NCBI GenBank assembly: GCA_015039465.1
Contig: MU130547.1
Location: 1 to 63,270, forward strand
From: Phlegmacium glaucopus
Taxonomy: Eukaryota; Basidiomycota; Agaricomycetes; Agaricales; Cortinariaceae
DNA length: 63,270 nt
Reading direction: 5' to 3'
In this document: positions 1-12,621 of the stretch, one piece after another
How the letters are laid out: the number at the start of each line of letters is the position of its first letter
Position numbering within the stretch: the stretch's first letter is position 1
Position numbers and translations under genes: made by a program
Notes under the pieces: model-generated
Told to the model about the DNA's origin: nothing
The model's database searches: none
What the model saw: only the letters and a program-made list of their open reading frames with translations

Positions 1-3000
1 GACCGTCTACTCCAATGGCTACAGATGAGGATACTCTCTCTTCTCATGGTAGTAGTTCCTTTTTTTCTGAATTTTATCCAGGTGCATCAAAGATATTTGG
101 CTCAGGCCCGACCTTCATGGACAACTTTGACAATGACCAATTCTTCAAGGAACGGCAGGCGCATCCCCATTATCCCTTTGCATCAAAGGCTGAATGGCAG
201 TTGGCGTCTTTTCTCCTGCGTTCTGGCCTGAGCATGGCAGCGATGGATAAATTCTTCAAGCTGGAACTTGTACGTGATCTCTTATTGTATCATATCGAAA
301 ACGGAGTTAACATTTTATTTCAAGGTGAAGAGACTTGGACTATCGTTTGGTTCTGCTAAGGACCTTCGAAGTAGAGCTGAGATGCTTCCATCTGGGCCCC
401 CATGGATGTGTAAACCGCTCCAAACAGAACATCCGACCAAAAACAAAATATATTTGTATTACCGCGACCCAGTTGAATGTTTACGATCATTGATGCGGAG
501 CCCGCTACTGAAGGATCACCTGGATTTCACACCGCGTCGTTTGTTCGAAGATATGGAGAAGCTTGTGCGTATCTATACGGAGTGGCTCTCAGGTGATGCA
601 GCGTGGTCAATGCAGGTATGCTTCAATACCGTGATTTTTAGCACCTTTATTCAATAAGCGATGCATAGGAGAAGCTGCCCCCTGGTGCAACTCTCCTTGG
701 TACTATATTATCCTCAGACAAAACCAACATATCCGCAATGACAGGAAATCGCGTTGCTCACCCCCTGCTTATCTCCCTGGCAAACATTGCAATGGATTTT
801 CGCACTAAATCATCGAACGATTTGTTCCTCTTACTCGCCTTATTGCCAATTCCAAGGTTCATACATCCCAACAAAAAAATCTGTGGTGTGCTAGAGAGCC
901 GCCTCTTTCATTCCTGTCTCGATATCATCCTGGAGCCTCTGAAGAAAGCCACTCAGTTTGGACTTTTGATGGAAGACCCCCTTGGCCTACGTCGGGTCTG
1001 CTTTCCACCTCTTGCAGCTTACATTGTTGACACTCCGGAATCAGCGTTAGTTGCTTGCGTAGCGGGAAAGACGTCATCGGTCACTATGGCGTCCTATAAA
1101 CAATTTGGCGACAATTACCGACATGAACCTCGGACTCCTTCTACGATGCTTGCACACCTTCAGGCCGTTGAATCGGTAGTCGACCCTTGGGAACTTGAAG
1201 CATATGTGAAAGAAGCAATGAAGTATCGTCTTAATGGAGTACACCGGCCGTTCTGGCGTGACTGGCCACTAGCAAATCCATCCGTTTTCTTGACTTCTGA
1301 GCCCCTCCACCATTGGCACAAACAATTTTGGGACCACGATGTGAAATGGTGCATGAACGCAGTCGGGAAGCCTGAGTTCGATTTCCGATTTGCGGTACTT
1401 CACCCTCAAACAGGGTTTCGTCATTTTAAGGAGGGTATTTCATCACTGAAGCAAGTGACAGGACGAGAACATCGTGATGTACAGCGGTATATCGTTTCAG
1501 TAATTGCCGACGCTGTCCCCCGAAAGTTCCTTGTGGCTGTACGTGCCCTTCTGGATTTCCGATACCTTGCACAATCTCGTGTCATAAGTGACAAGACCTG
1601 TTCCAGCATCGAATACGCACTACATGAATTTCACTCTCACAAGCAGGCCATTCTTGATGCAGGTGCTCGTCGGGGCCAAAAGTCGCCAATCGACAATTGG
1701 TATATTCCCAAACTGGAGTTTTTTCAAAGCGTTGTACCCAATATACAAGAAAATGGAGTCGCCATCCAGTGGTCAGCAGACACGACGGAACATGCAAACA
1801 TTACAGCCATCAAGGATCCCGCACGATCTGGTAACAATCAGGACTATGAACCCCAAATTTGCCGGTATCTTGATCGTCTCGATAAGTTACGCCAATTCGA
1901 TCTTGCCACATCTATAAAGGAGTCTAAGGTTGATTTTCGAGCGGGTCCAGGTGCTCAAGAAGATAGTTTCAAAGGAGAAGAGGCACATGGATTGGATGAA
2001 GGTGATCTTTTACTGGTTACATCAAGTTCCTCGCTTCTGACACACATTGATCCTGTATCGTCGCTATCTGGGTCATCTCGAAAAATCTTCGACTTTTTCG
2101 ACCATGCATCTGAGTTAAAGCGATCACTTCAATATCATCAAGATGTCCCACTTCCGCTACGTACTTATGCATGCACAAGCCATGTAGCAATTCACCTTAG
2201 CCGAGATCCCAGCTACAAGCGACTACCGGTTGACGAAGTTGCTCAGATGTACCATATCCCTGACCTTCGACCGGCACTATCTGATTACTTGCAACGTACC
2301 GCAAATGGCAAAGAGCAGGGCCCCCTAGATGTTGGAGGCCGGCGTCTCTCCCAGCCAAATTGCGATCTTCCTTTCACCTATCTGGAAATCTGGAAAAAAG
2401 TACACCTTCAATCAAAGTCATACCACCGCCCTCACACAGTCCTTCCTGCGCAAACAATCAATGCCTCACCACCTTCAAGCTCCTCAACATTGCTTGGGCA
2501 ATTTGACAACATCATCATGAACATTGATCCTGTAAAAGAATGGCCTTTTAGTGGCTTAAACGGTGTGTCTCTAACATTCATTGTTTCAAAAACAAACAAT
2601 TAACCTTATGTTAGGACATATCATCGTTGATCTTCAACTCATTTTTCGAATAGTCCCATCTTATCCACATGAAATTTATGGAAACCAGTTCCTCACATAT
2701 GTTCGACGCTTCGATATTGTTCCTCAGATAAACGCCGCAATTTCTGGGTCTAGAACACTGAAGGGGCCATACCCTGAACCATCGTCAGGCCTTTACGTTT
2801 TGAAGCGGTCTAAACGGAGCACTGGTGTGGTCATGGGTGATGTTTTGCCATTGGATCAGATTCGTTCTTTGGCAAATCTTACACCCCGCTTTGGAAATAA
2901 AGCAAGCCGCATTTTGACAAAGGAAAATAGTTTAGAATACTGTGCAGAGTTTTGGTTGAACAAATATTTTACTAAGGAATTATTCCTTGCTCTCAATTAG
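1..3000 (+). CDS. Plavaka-type DNA transposase, 5' end outside window
   Basis: Multi-exon gene; exons seen at about 1-269, 325-615, 669-2562 and 2615-3000 with GT-AG introns of 55, 53 and 52 bp that keep the frame. About 940 residues are visible and the true start lies upstream or in the first bases. The product resembles the Plavaka (CACTA/CMC-related) transposase family of agaricomycetes: an N-terminal FGSGPTF block, a block reading LPSGPPW, a core with GNRVAHPLL, KTSSVTM and PFWRDWPLANPS, then EPLHHWHKQFWDHD, FKEGISSLKQVTGREHRD, DNWYIPKL and SADTTEHANITAIKDPAR, ending with the C-terminal domain that closes on EYCAEFWLNKYF. No internal stop or frameshift is visible, so this copy may still be coding. 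It would cut and paste its own element in the nucleus. No terminal repeats were identified. Family call is from remembered conserved blocks; exact catalytic residues were not assigned. Confidence 0.85.
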
Positions 3001-3225
3001 TAGCGTACTCATTATCTATTATATATCTTTGGTGGAGATCCAAATTGTAATGTGACATTTGACGATGTGACAAAGACAATAAGCCATCGATAACGAACTG
3101 ACTCATCCTAACGTTCTTTCCTTCTACCCTCTGCACAATATTTCCTTGTATCATTATCCCCTTGTATAACCATCTTTCTCTTCCCAATACCTTTTCTCGC
3201 TAATTTCTTACAATAGCTGTATCAA

Positions 3226-3627
3226 ATGGCATCATCCCTTGTGAACCGAATCAACACTTTGCCATCCACGGTAGCTATGAAAGTTCCTCTCTGGCATGTC
3301 ATATGATAGCTCATCGCTATGCAGAATTGCCCACATCGAGTTTCAAGCCTTGAAGAAGCACAACTTTTGATTGATGAAGCTCATACCCAGGAGATACTTT
3401 GTCGGCGCTTCCAAGAAATCTCAGAAATTCGTGCCCAAGAGGCAATTGCCGAGGCAAGTCTTGCAAGCAGGAGACTCCTTGATGCTGAGAAGCATATTGG
3501 ACGAGTATTCTATGTGGTCAAGGCAAGCGGTTTTCAGGCAGAATTTCCGAAGCCAGTCCAGGCACCCATTGTGGTTCAAGTCAGTGGAGGTGCGAACGAC
3601 TCTATCTTGCATGATTTCAATTTCTAA
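3226..3627 (+). CDS. Small helical protein downstream of the Plavaka gene, unknown function
   Basis: An open frame runs from 3310 to 3627. An upstream ATG at 3226 joins in frame if a 39-bp GT-AG intron (3271-3309) is removed, giving about 120 residues; without that intron the ATG at 3319 starts a 102-residue protein. Residues 25-70 are rich in Ala, Glu, Leu and Arg and look like one long helix or coiled coil (for example EIRAQEAIAEASLASRRLL). No family was recognised. It lies 225 bp after the transposase stop in the same orientation, so it may be an accessory gene of the same mobile element, or a chance open frame. The short intron is at the low end of fungal sizes. Confidence 0.4.
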
Positions 3628-3984
3628 TACAACAAAAGCACATCGCTCTGTATCTCTCCCAGGGAATGGTAACCTTGAAGTCGTCCTTGATTGAGCCGCT
3701 ATCTATATTTCATTGTTCACTAAAACTAAACCTTTCCTTTAACTCAACAATCTTTCCAGGAGGACTTTTTTTTTTGAGCTCTTTGCCTCCTTTTTTCCTC
3801 CCAATTATGATTTACCAACGTCCCCTCCTTTACATACTAGTAAAAACCTTTATTTATTGATGTTTTGAGCGGGAGGCTCAGGGTCGTTCAATTGAAGGGT
3901 AGGAACTAAACATTCTTAACGTTTCACCTTTAACATTTTTTCCTACTAGTAACAACTCACAATACTTAATCATTCAAATTCTTA

Positions 3985-6527
3985 ATGGCCAAGTCCAGTG
4001 AAACCAAGAAAACAAACCGAAATGTTTCCAGACAACAGCTTCGGTCTGTAGTAATACCTCAGGATGTCATCATGGAAGGTCAGTTGCTTAATACTAAAGC
4101 GTTCTTATCTTCACTTCTTTGCCATAGATGCTGTAGTCGCACTCCAAGGTACGTTTGGTTTACTCCAGAGAAGACCTACTCGAGCCATGGACAGATGATA
4201 CTACCCAACGTCGACCAGTTCGTGCTAATCGCGGTATTGGTGGGCAACGAGCTCAATTAGAAAAAGCTTCGGCAATCGTTGGTGAAGGGCTTCTCAACAA
4301 AGTGACAGGACTGAAGCGCAGTCGAAACAATCTCATCACTGTGCCTGAAGATTTACCTGAAAATGACCTGGCACCGCCAATTCTAACTAAACGGGCACGA
4401 ACTGCTAAAGTTGTGATTATAATCCCTTTTTTCTTCTTTCTTTTTCTTCTTTGTCTACAAATGTCGCTAATGGTTTGTTGATCAAATAGGTTCCTCAGGC
4501 GACATCTAGTTCCATTGACCAGGCAGAACGACTCCCTGAAGCTGCCCCCCGGCCCGTCCTAATGTTCGCAGCAAAAGGGTCTCCATATGGATTTCCAACC
4601 ATCTCTAACAATCATGTGCTTGTGCCCACCAACGGCAGAGTCCTCCAATCCTCGACATTTGCACAAGTCCGGCCTTCACAAAGCTCACTTAATAAGGAAA
4701 ATATTCGAGCAAATACGCTGGCCAACGTCAACGAGGTGATTGATTCTTAATTTATTGCTCCAGTCTGCTGACTTTATTATATAGTCTGATGATGGCATTA
4801 GTTATCTATCTGACAATGGCAACAATGACGGCGATGGTGATAATGGTGATGGTAATGACGGAGATGAAGACAATGGCAGCAACAGCAACGTCGAACCTGA
4901 TGACGGTGATGACAGTCGTAGTGAAATTTGCAATGCAGATGAGACGGATGGTGGTGAAAATGAAGCGGGAGATAATGATGATGACAATGATCGTCCTCAG
5001 GGTATTCATCTATTGCTTCAGCATCCTTAAAGCTAATGATCCTTCTCAGCAACTCCAATTGATGAAGCTCCCCTATCTGAAGATGAGACGGCAGGGGAGA
5101 TCTTTATAAGGAGCCGCAAATCACGTCGTATTATAAGGGCAACTCCAGTATGTGATATGGATATTTTTATACATCACTAATGTTGAGTATACAGGAAGAA
5201 GAAGGCGGTGAAGAAGAAGAAGAAGGTCGCGAAGAAGGCAGCGAAGAAGAAGAAGCATGTGATGTCCTAGCACACCATCGTAAGAAAACCCGCTCCAACC
5301 AACCCCCCCAGCTTCAACGACTCTCAGCAGCAGCTAACCGTCAAGCATTCCACCAGCGCAATCACCACGCTGCCCAAGACAGCAATGCAGAAGAGAGCGA
5401 AGGGGCTGATGACGAAGTGCAGGACTATGCCAAGACACGAGCCGCTCGCAATTCAAATTCATCTGGCAACGCTAAGCCTGACACACTGGCATTTTATAAA
5501 GGGAGTTCATGGAGTTCGATTCTCGTACAAGCAAAGATCAAGTACCGTCGTCATATCGCGCTCCATCATGGCTTTCCGGACCGCGATGAGCATCTTGTCG
5601 ATGCTCGTAAAATTTTATTCGAAGTAATTGCTCAATTTAAGGATGAGGGAGGTGTTATCGACGACAGTGAGTCCTAAAATGTTTTATATATATATATACA
5701 CTTATTATCGCATAAAGCTTATCAACCAGTGCGTGAAATGGAGTGTTTGGTAAGTTAAACATTGTCCCTTGAATGTCTACGAAATTTGACTTTAGTTTTT
5801 AGATCTTTAAGGAAGGAGCATCATTCCGTGGTAAGTTAAAGACGGTAGCTCACAATGCAATCGAAAGAGCTTTTAGGGATGAGTTGGACCCACCGGACGA
5901 GTTTCAAAGCCAACGCGACTTACAATATGTTGTTGAGCAAAACATAGGTGATCTCTTAGCGGGCGGTAAATTTCTTATGAATGGAAAGGATGACGCGGTA
6001 AGGACTATTTTATTTTTTATTATCTCCTCCTAACAGCTTTTCATAGGGTCGAACAAACAATTTAGCGCATCCATGCATCCGTGACATCTGCATAAAGTTT
6101 TTTTACACTGGCAAAAATGCTCTAGCTCGCACTTTTCCTGACGATTTTCGAAACAGTATTCCAGACCATGTTATAGCACTTGTTGCTACAACTGTGAGTT
6201 TTGGTCTTTTTATTTACCATCCCTTACTTACAATATTCTAGATGAGGCATTGTCTGCAACGATACGCATCTGGAATGTTCATCGAAAGCAAATTTGAAGG
6301 CATCTTACAACATTCCGTCCACAGCCGGATGCTGGCCCTTATCGACCTAGTCAAATCCGATCCTTACCATCGAGCAAAATATGATGCTAACCGTCGACAA
6401 TGGGCCAAGCTAGGAATGTGAGTATGATATATCTTCATATTTATAGTAATTTACTATTTATTTCAGGCAACAGATGCATCCAGAAGACGAAGTTGAACGA
6501 CACAATTTAGAAGTTATTTTGGATTAG
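3985..6527 (+). CDS. DUF6532-domain protein, 11 exons, one frame slip
   Basis: Exons inferred at 3985-4078, 4128-4412, 4490-4735, 4785-5001, 5050-5147, 5195-5666, 5730-5749, 5803-5997, 6047-6193, 6242-6417 and 6467-6527; introns are 47-77 bp, GT-AG, several with GTAAGT or GTGAGT donors. About 670 residues. The N-terminal half is disordered: a basic part, then a strongly acidic Asp/Asn/Gly stretch (exon 4785-5001) and a Glu-rich stretch (from 5195). The C-terminal ~300 residues match the basidiomycete DUF6532 domain: FYKGSSWSSILVQAK, then AHPCIRDICIKFFYTGKNA, IPDHVIALVATTMRHCL and GMFIESKFEGILQHSVH. Function of that domain is unknown. Exon 2 needs a one-base shift between about 4150 and 4190 to pass from its entry frame to the frame of the downstream coding part, so the copy may be disabled or the first exon differs from my model. 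Such genes are frequent beside basidiomycete transposons. Confidence 0.75.
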
Positions 6528-6586
6528 TAATCATTGCCAGCTTGCGAAATTTACCGTAATTTTTGTGATAATTTTATTATGTTTGA

Positions 6587-6655
6587 ATTGCTTAATACGG
6601 AAGTTGCTTAATATGGAAGTTGCTTAATATGGAAAATTCTAATTGCCTAATATGA
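6587..6655 (+). repeat. Short tandem repeat, ~18-bp unit
   Basis: Four imperfect copies of a unit like TTGCTTAATATGGAAG follow each other just after the DUF6532 gene stop. AT-rich and non-coding. It may mark the end of a mobile element or lie in the 3' untranslated region. Confidence 0.6.
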
Positions 6656-7157
6656 AAAAAAAACAATGATTACACAAGATTACACTGCAAGGGGAGACAA
6701 CCTCCATAATACTACATAGACAAAGGACAGGGGTATATACTGCTTCTGAGTGATGCAAGGATACTATGGAGTGCTACTAAACAGTGGGGCACAACTATAT
6801 TGCACTACAGAATGCTATGGACCATTCAGAGATGCTACATAGCACCTCTATTTCACTACAGAATTAGGGACCCATGCTATGGCACTATATGACTATAAAC
6901 CACTACATAGCAATCTGTAGCCTGGCCATAGTTTGCTGATGTCCGAAAACAATGATTACTAAAACAAGTCCGAAAAATAGGTGACAACTTGAACAATGAA
7001 ATACAGCTACTCTAACACTGGCAGTCACATTCCCATGAATAACCTGCATATGGCCAACTTGAAGTCAGCAGTTTGACACAAAGCCATTATTCTCAGATGA
7101 CCTACATCCATCGCCACAGCTACAGCAATTCTGGTTTCAATGCATGAACGTGAGGTC
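6656..7157. other. Non-coding, no gene seen
   Basis: No credible reading frame. A 12-bp motif AACAATGATTAC occurs at about 6662 and again at about 6947, with several copies of CTACATAG and GCACTA-like words between them. The pair could be a direct repeat flanking a ~280-bp insertion but no terminal inverted repeat was found. Confidence 0.4.
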
Positions 7158-7422
7158 TTTACACTAAGCCACTAATTCTGATTGGATTCCGAGCAGTCTG
7201 ATCAGACTCAAATTTGGCTGGAGCACCAGCCATTTTCACATTTCGAGTCCGAGCCCAGTCCGAGCTCAGTCCAAGTAAATTGCTTGGACTACTCGGAATC
7301 TGATCAGACTGTGTGTCATCAGATTCTGATCAGATTCTGATTGGACTTACTCAGACTTAGTCCAAGTAAATTGCTTAGACTACTTGTTTGTACTCATGTT
7401 TGTACCCATGTTTGTCCCCTTC

Positions 7423-7923
7423 CCACACAGACCATTGGTCACATGATCACAGATAAGCATGATTTCAAGCATATGCTGGTCAGAGTAGATTACATAAGAT
7501 TCCAAAAAAGGAAATTTTTTTAAAGATGGTAGAGAATTGTTTTAGGACCCTGAATATGTTTAAATTCTATTAATAGCAGCTCTCCTTATTGAGAAAATTG
7601 CAAAATACTTTCCTGGACGTGGCAGTTAAACATTCTATATGAAAATTTGAGGTCTTTGCTGTGATCCCCCAGATCTGATCAGATCTGAGCAGAATGGAAA
7701 CTATATACCTCCCTAACCTTAATAAAACCTTAACCCAAACCTTAACCCAAACCTTAACCAAACCTTAACCAAACCTTAACTAGGTGGGAGACAGAAAGTA
7801 CTGGAAAATTCATAAATTCTAAATAAATTCTAAGGGACTCCCAGGGCCTCCTGATGTGATTTAATCCAGATGGTCAATGCACCAGGATGCACTAAAGGTG
7901 TCAAAAATCATATTTCCTGATGC
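7423..7923 (-). repeat. Copy of the CATCAGGAAA-ended repeat family
   Basis: From CACAGACCATTGGTCACATG to TTTCCTGATG this stretch matches 28.15-28.60 kb (right arm of the large palindrome) block by block, with an internal deletion of about 115 bp near its right end. Related copies are at 26836-28603 and from 62837 to the window end. Confidence 0.75.
7727..7780 (+). repeat. CCTTAAC tandem repeat
   Basis: About five head-to-tail copies of an 11-12 bp unit of the form AACCTTAACCCA. Inserted relative to the related repeats at 28.3 kb, so it is an expansion private to this copy. It is not the usual fungal telomere hexamer. Confidence 0.7.
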
Positions 7924-8045
7924 AGTCCGAGTTCAGTCCGAGCTGAACTTGGACTGAACTTGGACTTTTGATGTTTTTACTTGGACTACTCAGATTCCGA
8001 TCGGATTACTCGGACTCCAATTGGACTGGTGAGTGTAAAGTCTTG

Positions 8046-8729
8046 ATGAATGTGAATCCAAGACGATCATGATTCAACGTGAATGTACCCCATAGATGTT
8101 GACGTCACCTTATAATGGATAAGATATGTGAGCTCAATTGGATGATGATAAATATTAAAGGGACAAAACTCACCAGAACACAAGAAAGTGTCCATTATAT
8201 TCATGGTCGTAGACTGTAAGCGAGGACAAACATGAAGACATTAGCCTTAAGTGTGAACTTAGAATGTAGTACAATGTATTGGGGGTGGAAGAGTTGAAGA
8301 TGTTTGCTACTACCTTGGTACTATGACCTCTGTTATGCTCAGAACTTGAATCAATTAATTCATTACCCTCAGGCACAGTCATTTCGTCTGTTAATGTTAT
8401 GCTATCATGGTTAACAGAAGTATGTCTGACGGAATAGCGACATGTTAGTACGCACTCATAGATATTGGTTGATTGCTGGTGGGATTTGTTGTATATTGCA
8501 TGTTTATAAGATAGACTTTAGAATAAAAATGAAGTATGTCGCAGACGTGGATTGAACTAACTGTTAAGATACATTATGAGAGTATTTTATACTTTAAGTA
8601 CCTATTGTTCTAGAGAAAAGAATAAACTACAATTAAGGTGATTGTAGAGTTGGAAACCAGAATAAAGGTATAATAACCATAATAAAGTCTCGAAGAGACC
8701 ATAGCCCAAGCAAGAAGAATAAAACACAC
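8046..8729. other. Non-coding, no gene seen
   Basis: AT-rich sequence without a long reading frame, splice-like gene model or recognisable repeat. Confidence 0.4.
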
Positions 8730-8731
8730 TA

Positions 8732-9632
8732 CAGTCGAACCCCTCTTAACCCATACCTCTCAAAACCCATAACCCCTTATATCCCATAGCTCTGGCTGTC
8801 CACCGACTTGGTTTGCAGGGAATTGGATACCATAACCCATAGGTCCGCAGTAACCCATAATCCATACCCTCCTGTGGGCAAAACCCATAGGTTTGCCTAC
8901 CATATTAGGCTTGGTCCCTTACTTATACAGTCAAATAATTAATTCACCAGTTGTTTACACCATGGTGGCAAATAAAATATGACTATCTAGGAGTCCTGAC
9001 ACACCATAGCACCTACTGAATAAGCTCAAAAATGAACTTATAATTTATTTTTCCCCACCAAACCATTACTAATTAGTTCTATGGTTTCTAAACCACTTGA
9101 AAATTCTTAAGAACAGAGTTGCTAGATTTAAAGAGAATAAAGATGAAAAAAGGAACTTGGCACAAAATCAACTAGAATGAAAATTATTTCATCATTGGAC
9201 GAACACTGGCTGGAGAAGTGAACACCATTGATGAAGAAATTATCAAAGCATGTGAGAACATTGAGATCAGATGATGTAATTCCCATCGCAGGATGAAGTT
9301 CTCACGGCCATATCAACCACAAATATATTGAAGACCGGGAGTTACATAAATTACATGCAAATTTGGGGCCATTCAATAGACAGCTCTGTCTGGATGAGTC
9401 CGAAGACTATGAAAGATACGGTTCAAACTAATTTTTCTCAGAGATTATCTTTTGAACAAGCCTAAAGTAACATCTGTAGTATAATTAGCACATTCTGTAC
9501 TGTTGAATTTTCTCCTGAAATTTTTGAAATTTTTCGAGTCTATTTTTAGCATACCCCTCTAAACCCATGACTGGTCATAACCCATAACCTGGGCCTTCCA
9601 CCGAGGGGTATGGGTTAAGAGGGGTTCGACTG
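8732..9632. mobile_element. Non-autonomous pogo/Tigger-like element with TA target duplication
   Basis: Ends are inverted copies: CAGTCGAACCCCTCTTAACC at the left, and its complement at the right ending GGGGTTCGACTG. Both are flanked by TA (8730-8731 and 9633-9634). CAGT-starting ends plus a TA duplication are typical of pogo/Fot1/Tigger members of the Tc1/mariner superfamily. At 901 bp there is no intact transposase; a short piece near 9200-9270 reads like the acidic C-terminal tail of a pogo transposase (NTIDEEIIKACENIEI), suggesting an internally deleted derivative. Interior motifs AACCCATA repeat near both ends. Confidence 0.8.
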
Positions 9633-9634
9633 TA

Positions 9635-12621
9635 AGAGAATAAACCTTAATGGTTTGACCATCAGGTATTGTTACGACGAGGTTTGTAACTTCAACATAA
9701 GAAGAAAGGGAGATGGAAATAAGTAGCTGAACGTGAGGCTCAGCTAGTCAAAGACTGGAATCAAGTCCAGGGCAATGCATATAATATATACAGAATTTTT
9801 TTTGCATATTCCCGAGAACAGCGTGACTTTTGTTTTTCGGTGCCTTGTGGGCCTAAATTTAGTAAAAAGGCAAGATGATGAGCTATGCCTGCGCTTCTAT
9901 CTGAGATCTGAAGACGTCGATCGTTACATGGTGTAGCTGTCAGCAGCCGTCGAGGGCGGTAGAGAGTGATGATCGGTAATCAGCTCAACCCTTGCCTTAT
10001 TTGGGAAGTCGTCGACGGGTATGCATCCATGATCCAGTAAGAACGAAACTCCCACGGATTATCCGTTCATGTGCCAGTAGAAAGAGGATTCGACGATTGA
10101 GGCATGTGCTATGCACGCCAAAGCATATAGTAGTAGGTTAGTAAATCAAGTAAATCCAAAGGCCAGCCAAAGACAAGGTTCGAGAAGCTTGATATTCAAA
10201 ATGTCCCTGTTGAGGTCTTGTTGCACTATCCTCAGAAACTTTGGTAACTTCTATCAATAACATCAGTCAAAAGGTGCAATAACCATAAAATAGCCTTTGT
10301 ACACACTCATATTTGTTGCAGCTCTGGGCTGATTGGGATTAGATTGAGACGTGGATTGCACCATGGTGGTTTTACAAGAATAGGAGAAAGGTACTACAGT
10401 GAAATCCAGGTCTGGCAAGTCTGGCAAGAAACCCATTTTAAACAACAGTCATTCTTTTGAGCTTTGCAAGTGGTGGGTAAACAGCTGACGGTGATGTAGC
10501 TATTATGCGAACATATCCATACCGAAATTGATTGCTGTGATAGCCAGGAGAGTATTATGTCGAGGAATTTAGGGGTCAAGTGGATGGATTGCGAAATAAG
10601 GAGATACGTTCTTCAGACTGGCGAGTCTTGAGGTATCATAAATCATGATTGCAGGAGAAGATGCAGAACGTTCTTGACTGACATAGCGGGGTGCAACATA
10701 TGAAGCTCGGCAGATCAAGAAGCTGGTCTACATATCAGATTTTATACTGGACTTGGTCTTTGTTGCCAAAAACAGTCAATCCCGTCGATTGGACCCTAAG
10801 CAAGGCAGATAACGATATATATAAAGGCCGTAGGCAACTGATACATAGTATCATTCGATTCACATTGTCAAAGTATGACGTCCAGAACATTGACAAGATA
10901 TCATAACCTGGAAACCAAGAGAAGGTCAACTGCCGCGAGTCATCTTTCTTTCAGAGCTGAAAGTCCAACAGCCGTCAAGTTGGTTATAAGCCTGGGCGCC
11001 AGCGAAATGCATTGTTTCCCAGCTCAGAATTTACTCGTAGAGGTTAAATATTGGAGAAACATTGTTGCGCCTGACATTGACTGCAGTCCCAAGAGATGTA
11101 TGATTCAGAGTAAAGAGAGAAGAATTCTCAATCAAGCACCGACATAACCGGCGTGAAGGGTAGCACATTGCTGGCAGGTTGAATGATGACAATTGTTCGA
11201 GAAAACGTTGAATTTTGATAGTCCGCCTAGTTCTTTAATCGAGCCACACTTGGCCCAATTGATTTGGACAAGTTCTATACAGTGAGATACTAGGACCAGT
11301 CGAGAATGGCACCTTGAGAAAAACGAAGTGAGAAATAGAACGAGAATTGTGATCAAAAAAGGATGAAGGCTAGTCCTTTTTGTCCCATAACTTGTATCCC
11401 CGTTAAGTATTTCGACAGCAAGGTCGTATACTGAGGCTTCGAGATGTTGTTGACGGGCACAGTGGACGTTGGCGTCGAGAGCCGACCTGGCTTCTGTTAT
11501 CTCAGACGGACCGCCGCAGAGTCGAGATTAAAAAGGATAAAAGGTTTTGATTCGACAGGAACGCCGTCGACCACGGTAGGTTTCTATCCATGTAAATTCA
11601 ATGGTTCTTTGAGAGCATCGGATGAGTGTAATTTGAGGAACATCATGGAAGGGACTTTAATACCGTCAATATTTTCGACTTGACGGAGCTCTTTAGGAAC
11701 CTTGGTTGATGGCTTCGTTCGATAGGGTGTAGTATATGTCCGTTGCAATTTTTGGTTGAAGGCAAGGAGGCGTTTGCAATGACGGCCAAGACAGAGATAC
11801 CTCGTCCGGCCATTTTGTTAAGGAGCACTCCAGGTGAACAGGCATCATCGAAGAGGTCGTTATCCGGAGTGGACGCAAAAAAAGGGATAGTTACGCGTGC
11901 CATGCAAGCAGGCATCAATTATTCCTGCCATGTCTTGAGTCCTTGAACCATTGGTCATAATCGGAAGGAGCCAGGTGGTAGAGATGTTGGAAGGATTGTA
12001 AGTTAGGGCTTGCGATCCACATTCCAGATAAGTTGAGACAATGGAATTCTACCTCATACGATGGGGTGAGATAAGTAGTATTGTCGAGGGGCTAAGGGTG
12101 ATAACATTTGGTTCAAAAACTGGAAACTCGGGTGGTGGTTGCGTGTGAACACTGAAACCTCAATTCCTTCTAGATGGGAGGAATAAAGAGCGGCACGAGG
12201 CAGACGTTGAATAAGAAACCAAATAACGTCGCCTTCGGTCTTTTTGTAGCCTTTGCTATCATTTTTTCAGAGTCCAGACACCAGGTGCCGCTTCAAGCTA
12301 TTCTTGTTCAGACAGTATTCTTCCAGCCCTCAAAGGCGCTCAATCCTCAGAAGGAGGGGGGCTGTGCTTACCCAAAGTACACTTGTATTACGACCCCCTG
12401 GATCTGAGATTTTACTTCTGAGCTTCTATGAGGATTATGCCAAGATTATGCACAGGTATGTAGTAAAATTGGAGGGCCGCATCTCACGAAATGTACATGA
12501 GGCAGTTCATATTGGACAGTCCTATTGTTCTAGACGGTGAAAAAAATTAGACCGTAGAGACTTGTGTACAAAATTTCGATCTTCCGAATCCTTCGTAATA
12601 TATTCATCATATATGTTCTCA
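9635..12621. other. Unassigned region with broken minus-strand reading frames
   Basis: Nothing could be assigned with confidence. On the minus strand between about 12150 and 11130 several stretches have protein-like composition without long low-complexity runs, but they sit in different frames separated by stops. They could be a decayed gene or one with introns I could not resolve. 9635-11130 shows no convincing coding sequence on either strand. Confidence 0.3.

Larger units (their letters stand above)
7158..8045. mobile_element. Probable TIR element with GATTGGA/TCCGAG-rich ends, hosting another repeat
   Basis: The left end (from CTTTACACT at about 7158) and the reverse complement of the right end (about 8045) share CTTTACACT followed by diverged blocks including GATTGGA and TCCGAG. 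Inside both ends the words AGTCCGAG, CTTGGACT and GATCAGA recur many times in both orientations, as in subterminal transposase-binding repeats. The middle (about 7423-7923) is a copy of a different repeat that also forms the palindrome at 26.8-28.6 kb. No transposase is seen. Boundaries are approximate and no target duplication was confirmed. Confidence 0.45.

Noticed and set aside
738..2603. Taking the ATG at 738 as the start of a 621-codon gene
   Set aside because: Upstream exons 1-269, 325-615 and 669-737 carry conserved Plavaka blocks and join in frame, so the ATG is internal.
4785..5060. Minus-strand His/Ser-rich open frames opposite the acidic exon
   Set aside because: They are shadows of GAT/GAC/AAT codons of the DUF6532 gene exon on the plus strand, which fits splice phases.
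7727..7780. Internal telomere repeat
   Set aside because: The unit is AACCTTAACCCA-like, not the TTAGGG hexamer, and it sits inside a transposon copy.
9635..12621. A minus-strand gene assembled from several protein-like pieces
   Set aside because: No set of introns gave a continuous frame and no family was recognised; left as unassigned.
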